Shown piece after piece: positions 26,884 to 35,203 of a stretch of DNA of 64,000 bases (the first letter of the stretch is position 1; each line of letters opens with the position of its first letter). Source of the DNA: Pseudomonas putida (GTDB lineage Bacteria > Pseudomonadota > Gammaproteobacteria > Pseudomonadales > Pseudomonadaceae). The stretch spans positions 1 to 64,000 of the forward strand of contig NZ_JANHKS010000029.1 in assembly GCF_028682175.1 (NCBI RefSeq), written 5' to 3'. The translations under genes and the position numbers were made by a program. Under the pieces are notes generated by a model that searched no databases, had not been told where the DNA came from, and worked only from the letters and a program-made list of their open reading frames with translations.

Positions 26884-27837
26884 TTATTCGGTGGCGGTTT
26901 CGCCGGCAGGCTCCGGCTCCATCTTGCGGAAATACGTCGAAAGCAACGCGCCGCTGATGTTGTGCCACACGCTGAACAGCGCACTCAGCACGGCCGCAAG
27001 TGGCGAGAAGTGCGCGCTGGCCAGGGCGGCGCCCAGCCCCGAGTTCTGCATGCCGACCTCCAGCGACAGCGACTTGCGCTGCGCCAGTGGCAGTTTGAAC
27101 AGCTTGCCGGTGAAGTAACCCAGCAGGAAGCCGAAGCTGTTGTGCAGGATCACCACGGCCATGATCAACAGGCCCGATTCTGCGATCTTCGCCTGGCTGG
27201 CCGCGACCACCGCACAGACGATCATCACGATACTCACCACCGAAATCAGCGGCAGCACCTCGACGGCGAACTGCACCCTGGCGCCGAGCAGGCGTTGGGC
27301 AACGACCCCGAGCACGATCGGCAGCATCACCAGTTGCAGGATCGACCAGAACATTTCCATGAAGGACACCGGCAGCCAGGCAGAGGCCAGCAGCCAGATC
27401 AGCGCAGGGGTCAGCAGCGGGGCGAGGAGGGTGGTGACGGCGGCGATGGCCACCGACAGCGCCAGATCACCCTTGGCCAGCCAGGTCATGACGTTGGACG
27501 AAGTGCCGCTTGGGCAGCAGCCGACCAGGATCACACCCACGGCGATTTCCGCCGGCAGGTGAAACACCTGGCACAACAGCCACGCCACACCCGGCATGAT
27601 CACGAAATGCGCGACCACACCCAGGGCCACACGCCACGGATGGCGCACGACCTCGGAAAAATCTTCAAGCTTGAGCGTCAGGCCCATGCCGAACATGACC
27701 AGGCCCAACAAAGGCACGATCAGGGTCTTGAGGCTGATGAACCAGCTGGGGAACAGAAACGCCAGCACGGCGAACAACAGCACCCAGTATGCAAAGGTAT
27801 TACCGACAAAACGACTCAATGCAGCCAGGGCACGCAT
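26884..27837 (-). CDS. Bile acid:sodium symporter (BASS) family protein
   Basis: A 317-residue membrane protein with nine to ten spans. LLGLVMFGMGLTLKLEDF and LVGCCPSGTSSNVMTWLAKGD are the characteristic crossover and sodium-site motifs of the BASS family. Bacterial members import pantothenate, pyruvate or other organic anions; the physiological substrate is not visible. It stands alone with REPINs on both sides. Confidence 0.92.
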   Translation of the reverse strand: MRALAALSRFVGNTFAYWVLLFAVLAFLFPSWFISLKTLIVPLLGLVMFGMGLTLKLEDFSEVVRHPWRVALGVVAHFVIMPGVAWLLCQVFHLPAEIAVGVILVGCCPSGTSSNVMTWLAKGDLALSVAIAAVTTLLAPLLTPALIWLLASAWLPVSFMEMFWSILQLVMLPIVLGVVAQRLLGARVQFAVEVLPLISVVSIVMIVCAVVAASQAKIAESGLLIMAVVILHNSFGFLLGYFTGKLFKLPLAQRKSLSLEVGMQNSGLGAALASAHFSPLAAVLSALFSVWHNISGALLSTYFRKMEPEPAGETATE

Positions 27838-27877
27838 GGCTTGCTCCTTTTATTGTTTTCCTGAGGGAAGACACGGA

Positions 27878-27970
27878 CCCGTAGCAGCACGGCTTGCCGG
27901 CGGGGGCGGCGTGTCTGTGACGAATATACCGTCTGACACACCGCCCCGCCGGCAAGCCGTGCTGCTACGG
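27878..27970. repeat. REPIN, type C
   Basis: Arms cccgtagcagcacggcttgc and complement with a loop in the same orientation as 17655-17745. It separates two minus-strand genes. Confidence 0.9.
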
Positions 27971-27985
27971 GAGCGGAGGGGTGAA

Positions 27986-28906
27986 TCAGATCCCCTGCGG
28001 AATCTCTTCACCGCCCAGGGCGTTGAACAGGTCCGGCAGGAAGTCGCCGAAGGTCAGCATCATCAGGGTGAAGCTGGCGTCCTGCTGGCCCAGGGCATCG
28101 TCGCCGCCGTCCTGTTCGGCCTGATCCTGCAACAGGTCTTCGAACTTCAGGCGCTTGACGCCCAGTTTGTCGTCCAGCACGAAGGACAGCTTGTCCTGCC
28201 AGGCCAGCGACAGTTGAGTCACGACCTTGCCGGTGCTCAGGTGCAGCTGGATTTCGTCGCTGGTCAGGTCCTGACGCTTGCATTTGACGATGCCGCCGTC
28301 TTCGTGGGTGTCGCGCAGTTCGCACTCGTCCAGCACAAAGAAGTTCTCGGCAGTCTCGCCGCTCTTGACCCAGTCGGTCATGACGGCGGTCGGTGCGGTC
28401 TTCACGGTCACCGGACGAACCGGCAGCGAGCCAACCACTTCACGCAGGGTCGAGAGCAGGTCTTCGGCGCGTTTCGGGCTGGAGGCGTTGACCAGAATGA
28501 CGCCTTGTTTAGGGGCGATGGCGGCGAAGGTCATCGAGCGACGGATGAACGCGCGCGGCAGGAAGGCCTGGATGATTTCATCCTTGAGCTGGTCGCGTTC
28601 CTTCTTGTAGACCTTGCGCATCTGCTCGGTCTCGATCTCTTCGACTTTCTCTTTAAGTGCATCGTTGACCACGCTGCCCGGCAGGATGCGTTCTTCCTTG
28701 CGCGCGCTGATCAGCATGAAATCGCCACTGACGTGCACCAGTGGCGCGTCTTCGCCCTTGCCGAACGGGGCGATGAAACCGTAAGTGGTCAACTCCTGGC
28801 TGGCACAAGCACGTGCAGGCTTGGTCGCCAATGCGGTTTCCAGCGCCTCTGCGTCAAATGGCAGGTCCTGGGTCAGGCGGTACACAAGCAGGTTTTTGAA
28901 CCACAT
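27986..28906 (-). CDS. rdgC: Recombination-associated protein RdgC
   Basis: A 306-residue protein, the usual length of RdgC, beginning MWFKNLLVYRLTQDLPFD. RdgC forms a ring on DNA and limits RecA activity. PVRPVTVKTAPTAVMTDW and the C-terminal LMMLTFGDFLPDL are family-conserved. The ATG at 28906 was selected because homologues begin MWFKN. It is divergent from the tRNA pair. Confidence 0.95.
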   Translation of the reverse strand: MWFKNLLVYRLTQDLPFDAEALETALATKPARACASQELTTYGFIAPFGKGEDAPLVHVSGDFMLISARKEERILPGSVVNDALKEKVEEIETEQMRKVYKKERDQLKDEIIQAFLPRAFIRRSMTFAAIAPKQGVILVNASSPKRAEDLLSTLREVVGSLPVRPVTVKTAPTAVMTDWVKSGETAENFFVLDECELRDTHEDGGIVKCKRQDLTSDEIQLHLSTGKVVTQLSLAWQDKLSFVLDDKLGVKRLKFEDLLQDQAEQDGGDDALGQQDASFTLMMLTFGDFLPDLFNALGGEEIPQGI

Positions 28907-28990
28907 GGGGTACATCTCTCCTTTATACAAAGGGGGGCATTATTCGCTGCCGGGCCCTCGCGGCCAACCCTGATGTAACCCTTTGGTTGG

Positions 28991-29045
28991 ATTATAAAAA
29001 TTTTTTAAAAAAGTGCTTGCCAGAGGTTGGATCGCTCCGTAGAAT
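28991..29045 (+). promoter_or_regulatory. Promoter of the tRNA-Val/tRNA-Asp operon
   Basis: TTGCCA (29017-29022) and TAGAAT (29040-29045) are separated by exactly 17 bases. An A/T-only-like stretch at 28991-29012 resembles an UP element. The GC-rich gcgcgcc right after the -10 box is the usual discriminator of stringently controlled stable RNA promoters. Confidence 0.85.
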
Positions 29046-29066
29046 GCGCGCCACACCGAGAGACAA

Positions 29067-29142
29067 GGGTGATTAGCTCAGCCGGGAGAGCATCTGCCTT
29101 ACAAGCAGAGGGTCGGCGGTTCGATCCCGTCATCACCCACCA
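29067..29142 (+). tRNA. tRNA-Val (anticodon TAC)
   Basis: The 76-base gene has the acceptor stem GGGTGAT/ATCACCC, anticodon loop CTTACAA with TAC, the T-loop GGTTCGATCCC and an encoded ACCA end. Confidence 0.97.
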
Positions 29143-29162
29143 CTCGTTGAAAGGTGTTACGC

Positions 29163-29239
29163 GCAGCGGTAGTTCAGTCGGTTAGAATACCGGCCTGTCA
29201 CGCCGGGGGTCGCGGGTTCGAGTCCCGTCCGCTGCGCCA
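29163..29239 (+). tRNA. tRNA-Asp (anticodon GTC)
   Basis: The 77-base gene has the acceptor stem GCAGCGG/CCGCTGC, anticodon loop CTGTCAC with GTC, the T-loop GGTTCGAGTCC and an encoded GCCA end. It follows tRNA-Val by 20 bases and shares its promoter. Confidence 0.97.
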
Positions 29240-29282
29240 TATTGAGTTACGAGGCCCTTGAACTCCTCGTAACGACAGAGAA

Positions 29283-29307
29283 AGCGACCTTAGGGTCGCT
29301 TTTTTTG
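29283..29307 (+). terminator. Terminator of the tRNA operon
   Basis: Stem agcgacc/ggtcgct with the loop ttag is followed by seven T residues. Confidence 0.9.
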
Positions 29308-29373
29308 TGCCTGCGATTTGGTCAACGCCAGGTTTGCAGAAGCCGGCATGCCGGCCCCTGCCATGTCGGCTGG

Positions 29374-29844
29374 TCAGCCCACGGTAATGGTTGGCAGTTC
29401 AGCCAGACTCACCGTCTGCTCTTTGCGCGGCGCCAGAATCTCCGCTTCGCCTTCCACCACCAGATCACCGTTCTGATTGAACACGTTGGTGGCGATGCGC
29501 ACCTTGAATTTCGGCAGTTTTTCGAGGATTTCCAGGCGTACGGTCAGGGTGTCACCGATTTTTACCGGCTTCTGGAAGCTCATCTGCTGACCCAGGTAGA
29601 TGGTACCCGGCCCAGGCAACTCGCAAGCGACCGCTGCGCTGATCAGCGCGCCACTGAACATGCCGTGGGCGATGCGATCCTTGAACATGGTCTTTGACGC
29701 AAACTCCTGGTCCAGATGCACCGGGTTGCGGTCGCCGGACATTTCGGCGAATAGCTGGATGTGGCGCTCTTCGACGGTCTTGGTGTATTCGGCTTTCTGG
29801 CCGACTTCAAGGGCTTCGTAGGGCGTATTGGTGACTTGAGACAT
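29374..29844 (-). CDS. phaJ: MaoC-type (R)-specific enoyl-CoA hydratase, PhaJ-like
   Basis: A 156-residue hot-dog fold protein. The hydratase motif FAEMSGDRNPVHLDQEFA (about residues 31-48) has the catalytic Asp and His, followed by RIAHGMFSGALIS. PhaJ turns trans-2-enoyl-CoA from beta-oxidation into (R)-3-hydroxyacyl-CoA for polyhydroxyalkanoate. Length and position beside two FadD genes match P. aeruginosa PhaJ1, recalled from its gene order. It lies 50 bases after the lipase-like gene, probably in one operon. The ATG at 29844 was chosen over a codon at 29898. Confidence 0.88.
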   Translation of the reverse strand: MSQVTNTPYEALEVGQKAEYTKTVEERHIQLFAEMSGDRNPVHLDQEFASKTMFKDRIAHGMFSGALISAAVACELPGPGTIYLGQQMSFQKPVKIGDTLTVRLEILEKLPKFKVRIATNVFNQNGDLVVEGEAEILAPRKEQTVSLAELPTITVG

Positions 29845-29894
29845 GTTGCGGTCCTGTGACGTTATAGGGAAATAAGCGGCTTTAACCTGAGCGG

Positions 29895-30839
29895 TCATTC
29901 GCTGCGCCGGGGTCTTGGCCGTGCCAGCGCGTCCTCGAGCCAGGCGAGTAAATCACGAGTGACTTCCTCACGGTGGGTCTCATTGAAGACTTCATGCCGC
30001 GCTTGCGGATAGATCTTCAGCGTGACGGACTGATGATCGGTGCCGGTCAAGGCGTCTGCCAGATCCTTGAGACGCTTGCCTTCACTCACCGGATCACATT
30101 CGCCGCCCATAATCAGGATCGGCAGGCTCTTGTCGATCTGCGAGAGGTTGGAGGTCTTGCTGATCTGCTGCAAGCCACCGAGCATGTCCAGCCAGAACTG
30201 GTTGGTGCAGCGAAACCCGCAGAGCGGGTCCTTGACGTACTTGTCGACTTCTTCGGGATCGCGGCTGAGCCAGTCGAATGGCGTGCGAACCGGCTTGAAC
30301 CTGTTGTTGAACGAGCCAAATGACAGGTATTCGATCAGCGCACTGCGCCCGGTAGCCCCTTGACGCCAGCGCTCCATGCGCGCCACCACGGCGGCGCTTC
30401 GATAAAGTGAAACCGGCTGGAAATTCGAACCGCTGAGCACCGCGCCCTGCACGCTGGCGCTGTGGTGCAGCAGATAGGCCTGGGCAATGTAGCTGCCCAT
30501 GCTGTGGCCCAGCACGAAAACCGGCGCCCCGGGATGACGCTGGGTCGCGCAGGCCTGCAGGATCGCCAGGTCACCCACCACCTTGTTCCAGCCATCCTGG
30601 TCGGCGTAGTGGCCCAGGACGCCATTGGCTGCGGTGCGGCCATGGCCGCGCTGGTCGTGGGCATACAGGGCAAAGCCGACTTCGGCCAGCGCTGCGCCCA
30701 GGCGCTCATAGCGCCCACTGTGTTCGGCCATCCCGTGTGACAGCACCACCACCGCCCTGGGGCCTGTCATTGGCAGCCAGGCGTTGACGTACAGGCGATT
30801 GTGATCACTGGTGTCCAGCCAAAAGGCATCGTGTTTCAT
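29895..30839 (-). CDS. Alpha/beta hydrolase, monoacylglycerol lipase-like
   Basis: A 314-residue serine hydrolase. VVVLSHGMAEHSGRYERLG (oxyanion region) and GRYERLGAALAEVGFALYAH precede DQRGHGRT. The nucleophile elbow is GHSMGSYIAQA (about residues 111-121), the Asp is in GGECDPVSEG, and the His in ARHEVFNE. This is the lysophospholipase/monoglyceride lipase family. It is co-directional with the PhaJ-like gene and divergent from fadD2, suggesting release of fatty acids for the same pathway. Confidence 0.9.
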   Translation of the reverse strand: MKHDAFWLDTSDHNRLYVNAWLPMTGPRAVVVLSHGMAEHSGRYERLGAALAEVGFALYAHDQRGHGRTAANGVLGHYADQDGWNKVVGDLAILQACATQRHPGAPVFVLGHSMGSYIAQAYLLHHSASVQGAVLSGSNFQPVSLYRSAAVVARMERWRQGATGRSALIEYLSFGSFNNRFKPVRTPFDWLSRDPEEVDKYVKDPLCGFRCTNQFWLDMLGGLQQISKTSNLSQIDKSLPILIMGGECDPVSEGKRLKDLADALTGTDHQSVTLKIYPQARHEVFNETHREEVTRDLLAWLEDALARPRPRRSE

Positions 30840-31047
30840 GGCGTTTCCTTACGTGGTATCGAATGACCTTGTAAAAAATTGTCTCGAATTAGCGCGCTGA
30901 CACTCATCTAGAACCAGTGTATAGCTCTTGCCAGATGGCATGCCGTTCACCCACAAGATTCACGACGCTGATGACGATTTGCCTTCTGTGCGCCAACTGC
31001 TAACGTCCGGCAGCAACGGCATTCTCAGGTAAGAGGATAAAAACAAC

Positions 31048-32736
31048 ATGCAACCTGATTTCTGGAACGACAAACGCCCGGCCGGGGTTCTCCCCGATGT
31101 GGACCTTGCGGCATACAAATCTGTGGTGGAGGTCTTCGAGCTCAGTTGCAGGAAGTTCGCCGATCGCCCGGCCTACAGCAACATGGGCGTGACCCTCAGC
31201 TATGCCGAGCTCGAGCGCCAGTCGGCGGCGTTCGCCGGTTACCTGCAGCAGCGCACCGATCTCAAGCCCGGTGATCGCATCGCCGTGCAGATGCCCAACC
31301 TGATCCAGTACCCCATCGCCGTGTTCGGCGCCATGCGCGCCGGGTTGATCGTGGTCAACACCAACCCGCTGTACACCGCCCGCGAGATGCGTCACCAGTT
31401 CAAGGATTCCGGTGCCCGCGCGCTGGTTTACCTGAATGTGTTCGGCAAGAACGTCCAGGAAGTGCTGCCCGACACCGACATCCAGTACCTGATCGAAGTG
31501 AAAATGGGTGACATGCAGTCCCCGGCCAAGGGCTGGCTGGTCAACACGGTCGTGGAAAAGGTCAAGAAACTCGTCCCGGAATATCACCTGCCCCAGGCGG
31601 TGCCGTTCAAGAGCGTCCTCAAGCAGGGGCGCGGCGTGCAGTTGCAGCCGGTGGCGCTGGATCTGGAAGACATCGCGGTGCTGCAATACACCGGCGGCAC
31701 CACCGGCTCGCCCAAGGGTGCGATGCTGACCCACGGCAACCTGGTGGCGAACATGCAGCAGGTTTACGCCTGCATGTTGCAGCACGGGCCGGACGGTAGC
31801 CCGATCTTCAAGCAGGGCGGCGAGATCATGGTCGCGCCGCTGCCGATGTATCACATCTACGCTTTCACCTGTAACTGCATGTGCATGATGGTCAGCGGCA
31901 ACCACAACCTGCTCATCACAAACCCTCGGGACATCGGCGGCTTCATCAAGGAGCTGAAGAAGTGGAAGTTCTCGGCGATGGTCGGGCTCAACACCCTGTT
32001 CGTGGCGCTGATGGATCATCCGGAGTTCAAAAGCCTGGACTTCTCCAGCCTGCGCCTGACCAACTCGGGTGGCACGGCGCTGGTCAAATCCACCGCCGAG
32101 CGCTGGCTCAAGCTGACCGGCTGCCCCATCGTCGAGGGCTACGGCCTGACTGAAACCGCGCCGGTGGCCACGGCCAACCCCTATGGTGACAAGTCGAAAC
32201 TGGGCACCGTCGGCATGCCGGTACCGGGGACCACAGCCAAAGTCATCAGTGACGACGGCGCCGAATTGCCATTGGGCGAGCGGGGCGAGCTGTGCCTGAA
32301 AGGGCCGCAGATCATGCTCGGCTACTGGCACCGCCCGGAGGCCACCGCTGAAGTGCTGGACAGCGAGGGTTGGCTCAAGACCGGTGATATCGCGGTGATC
32401 GACCCGGACGGTTTCATCCGCATCGTCGACCGCAAGAAAGACATGATCATCGTCTCCGGCTTCAACGTGTACCCCAACGAGGTGGAAGACGTGGTGTCGC
32501 GCCATCCGAAGGTCGCCAATTGCGCGGTGATCGGCGTGCCGGACGAGCGTTCCGGTGAAGCGGTCAAGCTGTTCGTCGTGCCTCGGGAGGCCAGTCTCAC
32601 CGTTGAGGAGCTCAAGGCGTACTGCAAGGAGAACTTCACCGGCTACAAGATTCCCAAGCAGATTGTGTTGCGCGAATCGTTGCCCATGACGCCGGTGGGC
32701 AAGATCCTGAGGCGAGAGCTACGCGATATCGCCTGA
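31048..32736 (+). CDS. fadD2: Long-chain fatty acid-CoA ligase
   Basis: A 562-residue adenylate-forming enzyme that activates fatty acids with ATP and CoA at the inner membrane. The AMP motif is YTGGTTGSPKGAMLTH (about residues 213-228), with EGYGLTETAPVA, the GWLKTGDIAVI hinge block and the C-terminal Lys in PVGKILRREL. The next-but-one gene is a close paralogue (562 and 565 residues), and the pair next to PhaJ and a hydrolase matches fadD2-fadD1 order in P. aeruginosa from memory. It has its own terminator. Confidence 0.93.
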   Translation: MQPDFWNDKRPAGVLPDVDLAAYKSVVEVFELSCRKFADRPAYSNMGVTLSYAELERQSAAFAGYLQQRTDLKPGDRIAVQMPNLIQYPIAVFGAMRAGLIVVNTNPLYTAREMRHQFKDSGARALVYLNVFGKNVQEVLPDTDIQYLIEVKMGDMQSPAKGWLVNTVVEKVKKLVPEYHLPQAVPFKSVLKQGRGVQLQPVALDLEDIAVLQYTGGTTGSPKGAMLTHGNLVANMQQVYACMLQHGPDGSPIFKQGGEIMVAPLPMYHIYAFTCNCMCMMVSGNHNLLITNPRDIGGFIKELKKWKFSAMVGLNTLFVALMDHPEFKSLDFSSLRLTNSGGTALVKSTAERWLKLTGCPIVEGYGLTETAPVATANPYGDKSKLGTVGMPVPGTTAKVISDDGAELPLGERGELCLKGPQIMLGYWHRPEATAEVLDSEGWLKTGDIAVIDPDGFIRIVDRKKDMIIVSGFNVYPNEVEDVVSRHPKVANCAVIGVPDERSGEAVKLFVVPREASLTVEELKAYCKENFTGYKIPKQIVLRESLPMTPVGKILRRELRDIA

Positions 32737-32754
32737 GCCAGCTATATAAAGAAG

Positions 32755-32782
32755 CGGCGTGTTGAAAAACACGCCGTTTTTT
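32755..32782 (+). terminator. Terminator of fadD2
   Basis: Stem cggcgtgtt/aacacgccg with the loop gaaa is followed by six T residues. Confidence 0.93.
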
Positions 32783-32798
32783 ATTGAGGCTGGCAGTA

Positions 32799-32889
32799 CC
32801 TGTAGGAGTGAGCTTGCTCGCGATTACGTCGCCAAATTCAACATCGATGGCACAGACACGCCGTCATCGCGAGCAAGCTCACTCCTACA
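32799..32889. repeat. REPIN, type A
   Basis: Arms cctgtaggagtgagcttgct and complement, just downstream of the fadD2 terminator. Confidence 0.9.
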
Positions 32890-32908
32890 AGATTTGTGGA
32901 ATTCTGGT

Positions 32909-32960
32909 GTTTAGGTTCATTGCTCTAAACGTGACTTAAACATATTCAAGAGTCATGTTT
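32909..32960. promoter_or_regulatory. Two inverted repeats upstream of fadD1, possible operator
   Basis: gtttag/ctaaac with a 10-base gap (32909-32930) is followed by aaacat/atgttt with an 11-base gap (32938-32960). They could bind a fatty-acid-responsive repressor such as PsrA or a FadR-type protein, but the spacing does not fit the published PsrA site as I remember it. Confidence 0.35.
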
Positions 32961-33129
32961 ATGACTGTAGGGGCCACTATTGGCTCTAGTCGGCCTCAGA
33001 CAAAGCTGCTACGCTCGGCCCGCTTTTTGTTCAGTCGATAAGCAAAAAGCAGTTGCTACGAATTCCAAACACAAGAAATCATCGCACAAAGCGGTGTGTA
33101 GAAACGTCGTCGCTGAGGAGTCGGCTTCC

Positions 33130-34827
33130 ATGATAGAAAACTTCTGGAAGGATAAATATCCGTCTGGTATCGCTGCCGATATCGACCCGGACGAATATCC
33201 AAACGTTCAGGCGGTATTGAAACAGTCCTGCGAGCGTTTCGCCAACAAACCTGCGTTCAGCAACCTGGGCAAGACACTCACCTATGGTGAGATGTACGAG
33301 TTGTCCGGGGCGTTTGCCGCTTACCTGCAGCAGCACACCGACCTGCAGCCGGGCGACCGCATCGCCGTGCAGCTGCCCAACGTGCTGCAATACCCGATTG
33401 CCGTGTTCGGTGCCATTCGCGCCGGCCTGATCGTGGTCAACACCAACCCGCTGTACACCGCGCGGGAAATGGAACACCAGTTCAATGACTCCGGTGCCAA
33501 GGCGCTGGTGTGCCTGGCGAACATGGCCCACCTGGCCGAGAAGGTCGTGCCTAAAACGGGCGTCAAGCACGTCATCGTCACCGAAGTCGCAGACCTGTTG
33601 CCGCCGCTCAAGCGCCTGCTGGTCAACAGCGTCATCAAGTACGTGAAGAAGATGGTGCCGCCGTTTCATCTGCCGCGGGCCGTCAAGTTCAACGACGTGC
33701 TGGCCATGGGGCAGGGCAAGGCGGTGCAGGACGTCTCGCCGAAAAGCAGCGACGTTGCCGTGCTGCAATACACCGGCGGCACCACGGGCGTTGCCAAGGG
33801 CGCGATGCTGACCCACCGCAACCTGATCGCCAACATGCTGCAATGCAAGGCGTTGATGGGCTCCAACCTCAATGAAGGCTGCGAGATCCTTATCACCCCG
33901 CTGCCGCTGTACCACATCTACGCGTTCACCTTTCACTGCATGTCGATGATGCTGATCGGCAACCACAATATCCTGATCAGCAACCCGCGCGACCTGTCGG
34001 CAATGGTCAAAGAGTTGTCGAAGTGGAAGTTCAGCGGTTTCGTCGGCCTCAACACGCTGTTCGTGGCGCTGTGCAACAACGCCGATTTCCGTAACCTGGA
34101 TTTCTCGGCGCTGAAAGTCACCCTGTCCGGCGGCATGGCCCTGCAACAGGCGGCTGCCGAGCGCTGGAAGGAAGTCACCGGCTGTTCGATCTGTGAAGGT
34201 TACGGCATGACCGAAACCAGCCCCGTGGCCACGGTCAACCCGATCCAGAAGATCCAGATGGGCACCATCGGCATTCCGGTGCCGTCGACTCTGTGCAAGA
34301 CCGTCAACGACGCCGGCGAAGAACTGCCGCTGGGCGAAGTGGGCGAGCTGTGCGTCAAGGGCCCGCAAGTGATGAAAGGCTACTGGCAGCGCCAGGAAGC
34401 CACCGACGAAATGCTCGACGCCGAAGGCTGGCTCAAGACCGGCGACATCGCGGTGATTCAGCCCGATGGCTACATGCGTATCGTCGACCGCAAGAAGGAC
34501 ATGATTCTGGTGTCCGGCTTCAACGTCTACCCCAATGAACTGGAAGACGTACTCGCGACCCTGCCGGGCGTGCTGCAATGCGCAGCCATTGGCGTGCCGG
34601 ATGAAAAATCGGGCGAGGCGATCAAGATCTTCGTGGTGGTCAAGCCGGGCGCGACCCTGACCAAGGAACAGGTGATGGAGCACATGCGCGCCAACGTCAC
34701 CGCCTACAAGGTGCCACGCAGCGTGGAATTCCGCGATGCATTGCCGACCACCAACGTCGGCAAGATCCTGCGCCGCGAGTTGCGTGATGAAGAGCTGAAG
34801 AAGCTGGCGCTGAAAAAACCGGCTTGA
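33130..34827 (+). CDS. fadD1: Long-chain fatty acid-CoA ligase
   Basis: A 565-residue paralogue of the upstream ligase with the same motif set: YTGGTTGVAKGAMLTH, EGYGMTETSPVA, GWLKTGDIAVI and TNVGKILRREL. It starts MIENFWKDKYPSGIAADID, parallel to the MQPDFWNDKRPAGV opening of the other copy. The ATG at 33130 was chosen on that basis over an upstream in-frame codon. Separate promoter region and terminator suggest independent regulation of the two copies, in line with different chain-length preferences reported for the P. aeruginosa pair. Confidence 0.93.
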   Translation: MIENFWKDKYPSGIAADIDPDEYPNVQAVLKQSCERFANKPAFSNLGKTLTYGEMYELSGAFAAYLQQHTDLQPGDRIAVQLPNVLQYPIAVFGAIRAGLIVVNTNPLYTAREMEHQFNDSGAKALVCLANMAHLAEKVVPKTGVKHVIVTEVADLLPPLKRLLVNSVIKYVKKMVPPFHLPRAVKFNDVLAMGQGKAVQDVSPKSSDVAVLQYTGGTTGVAKGAMLTHRNLIANMLQCKALMGSNLNEGCEILITPLPLYHIYAFTFHCMSMMLIGNHNILISNPRDLSAMVKELSKWKFSGFVGLNTLFVALCNNADFRNLDFSALKVTLSGGMALQQAAAERWKEVTGCSICEGYGMTETSPVATVNPIQKIQMGTIGIPVPSTLCKTVNDAGEELPLGEVGELCVKGPQVMKGYWQRQEATDEMLDAEGWLKTGDIAVIQPDGYMRIVDRKKDMILVSGFNVYPNELEDVLATLPGVLQCAAIGVPDEKSGEAIKIFVVVKPGATLTKEQVMEHMRANVTAYKVPRSVEFRDALPTTNVGKILRRELRDEELKKLALKKPA

Positions 34828-34842
34828 TTCATCGCAACACCC

Positions 34843-34875
34843 ACAAACCCCGCCTTCGTGCGGGGTTTGTTGTTT
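34843..34875 (+). terminator. Terminator of fadD1
   Basis: Stem acaaaccccgc/gcggggtttgt with the loop cttcgt is followed by tgttt. Confidence 0.9.
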
Positions 34876-34890
34876 AGAACCCGACACGGT

Positions 34891-34964
34891 CCTGTAGGAG
34901 TGAGCTTGCTCGCGAGGCGGAGTGTCAGGTGCACCGCCATCGCGAGCAAGCTCACTCCTACAGG
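34891..34964. repeat. REPIN, type A, short centre
   Basis: Arms cctgtaggagtgagcttgct and complement with the shortest centre in the window (about 20 bases fewer than the others). Confidence 0.9.
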
Positions 34965-35003
34965 ATTCATGGCGTGACCAATGCGATGTGTATTCCGCGC
35001 AAT

Positions 35004-35092
35004 TGTAGGAGCGCGCTTGCCCGCGACCGCGGTGTCCCTGATACACATTTGCCGACTGACACGCCGCCGTCGCGGGCAAGCGCGCTCCTACA
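35004..35092. repeat. REPIN, type B
   Basis: Arms tgtaggagcgcgcttgcccg and complement; the second type B element of the window. Confidence 0.9.
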
Positions 35093-35203
35093 GGGTTCGT
35101 GTCGCGCCAAACATCGATGGCTCTTCACCGGCAATGTGTCGTCCGCGAGCAAATCTGCGACAATCCGCGCCCTGAATTCAGACAGAAAAGACTTCGCGCC
35201 CTG

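Larger units (their letters stand above)
32737..33129. other. Intergenic region between the two fadD genes
   Basis: It holds the fadD2 terminator, a type A REPIN and, in the AT-rich half before fadD1, two inverted repeats (32909-32930 and 32938-32960). No gene is seen, so fadD1 appears to have its own promoter here. Confidence 0.6.
34828..35203. other. Intergenic region between fadD1 and hrpA
   Basis: It contains the fadD1 terminator, then one type A and one type B REPIN 40 bases apart. The remaining 110 bases before hrpA presumably hold its promoter; nothing distinct was seen. Confidence 0.6.

Noticed and set aside
29067..29239. tRNA pair as an integration site of a genomic island
   Set aside because: Housekeeping-type genes lie on both sides, there is no integrase and no repeat of the tRNA 3' end was found nearby.
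33079..35079. 666-residue minus-strand frame opposite fadD1
   Set aside because: Shadow of fadD1; it also runs through REPIN and terminator sequence.
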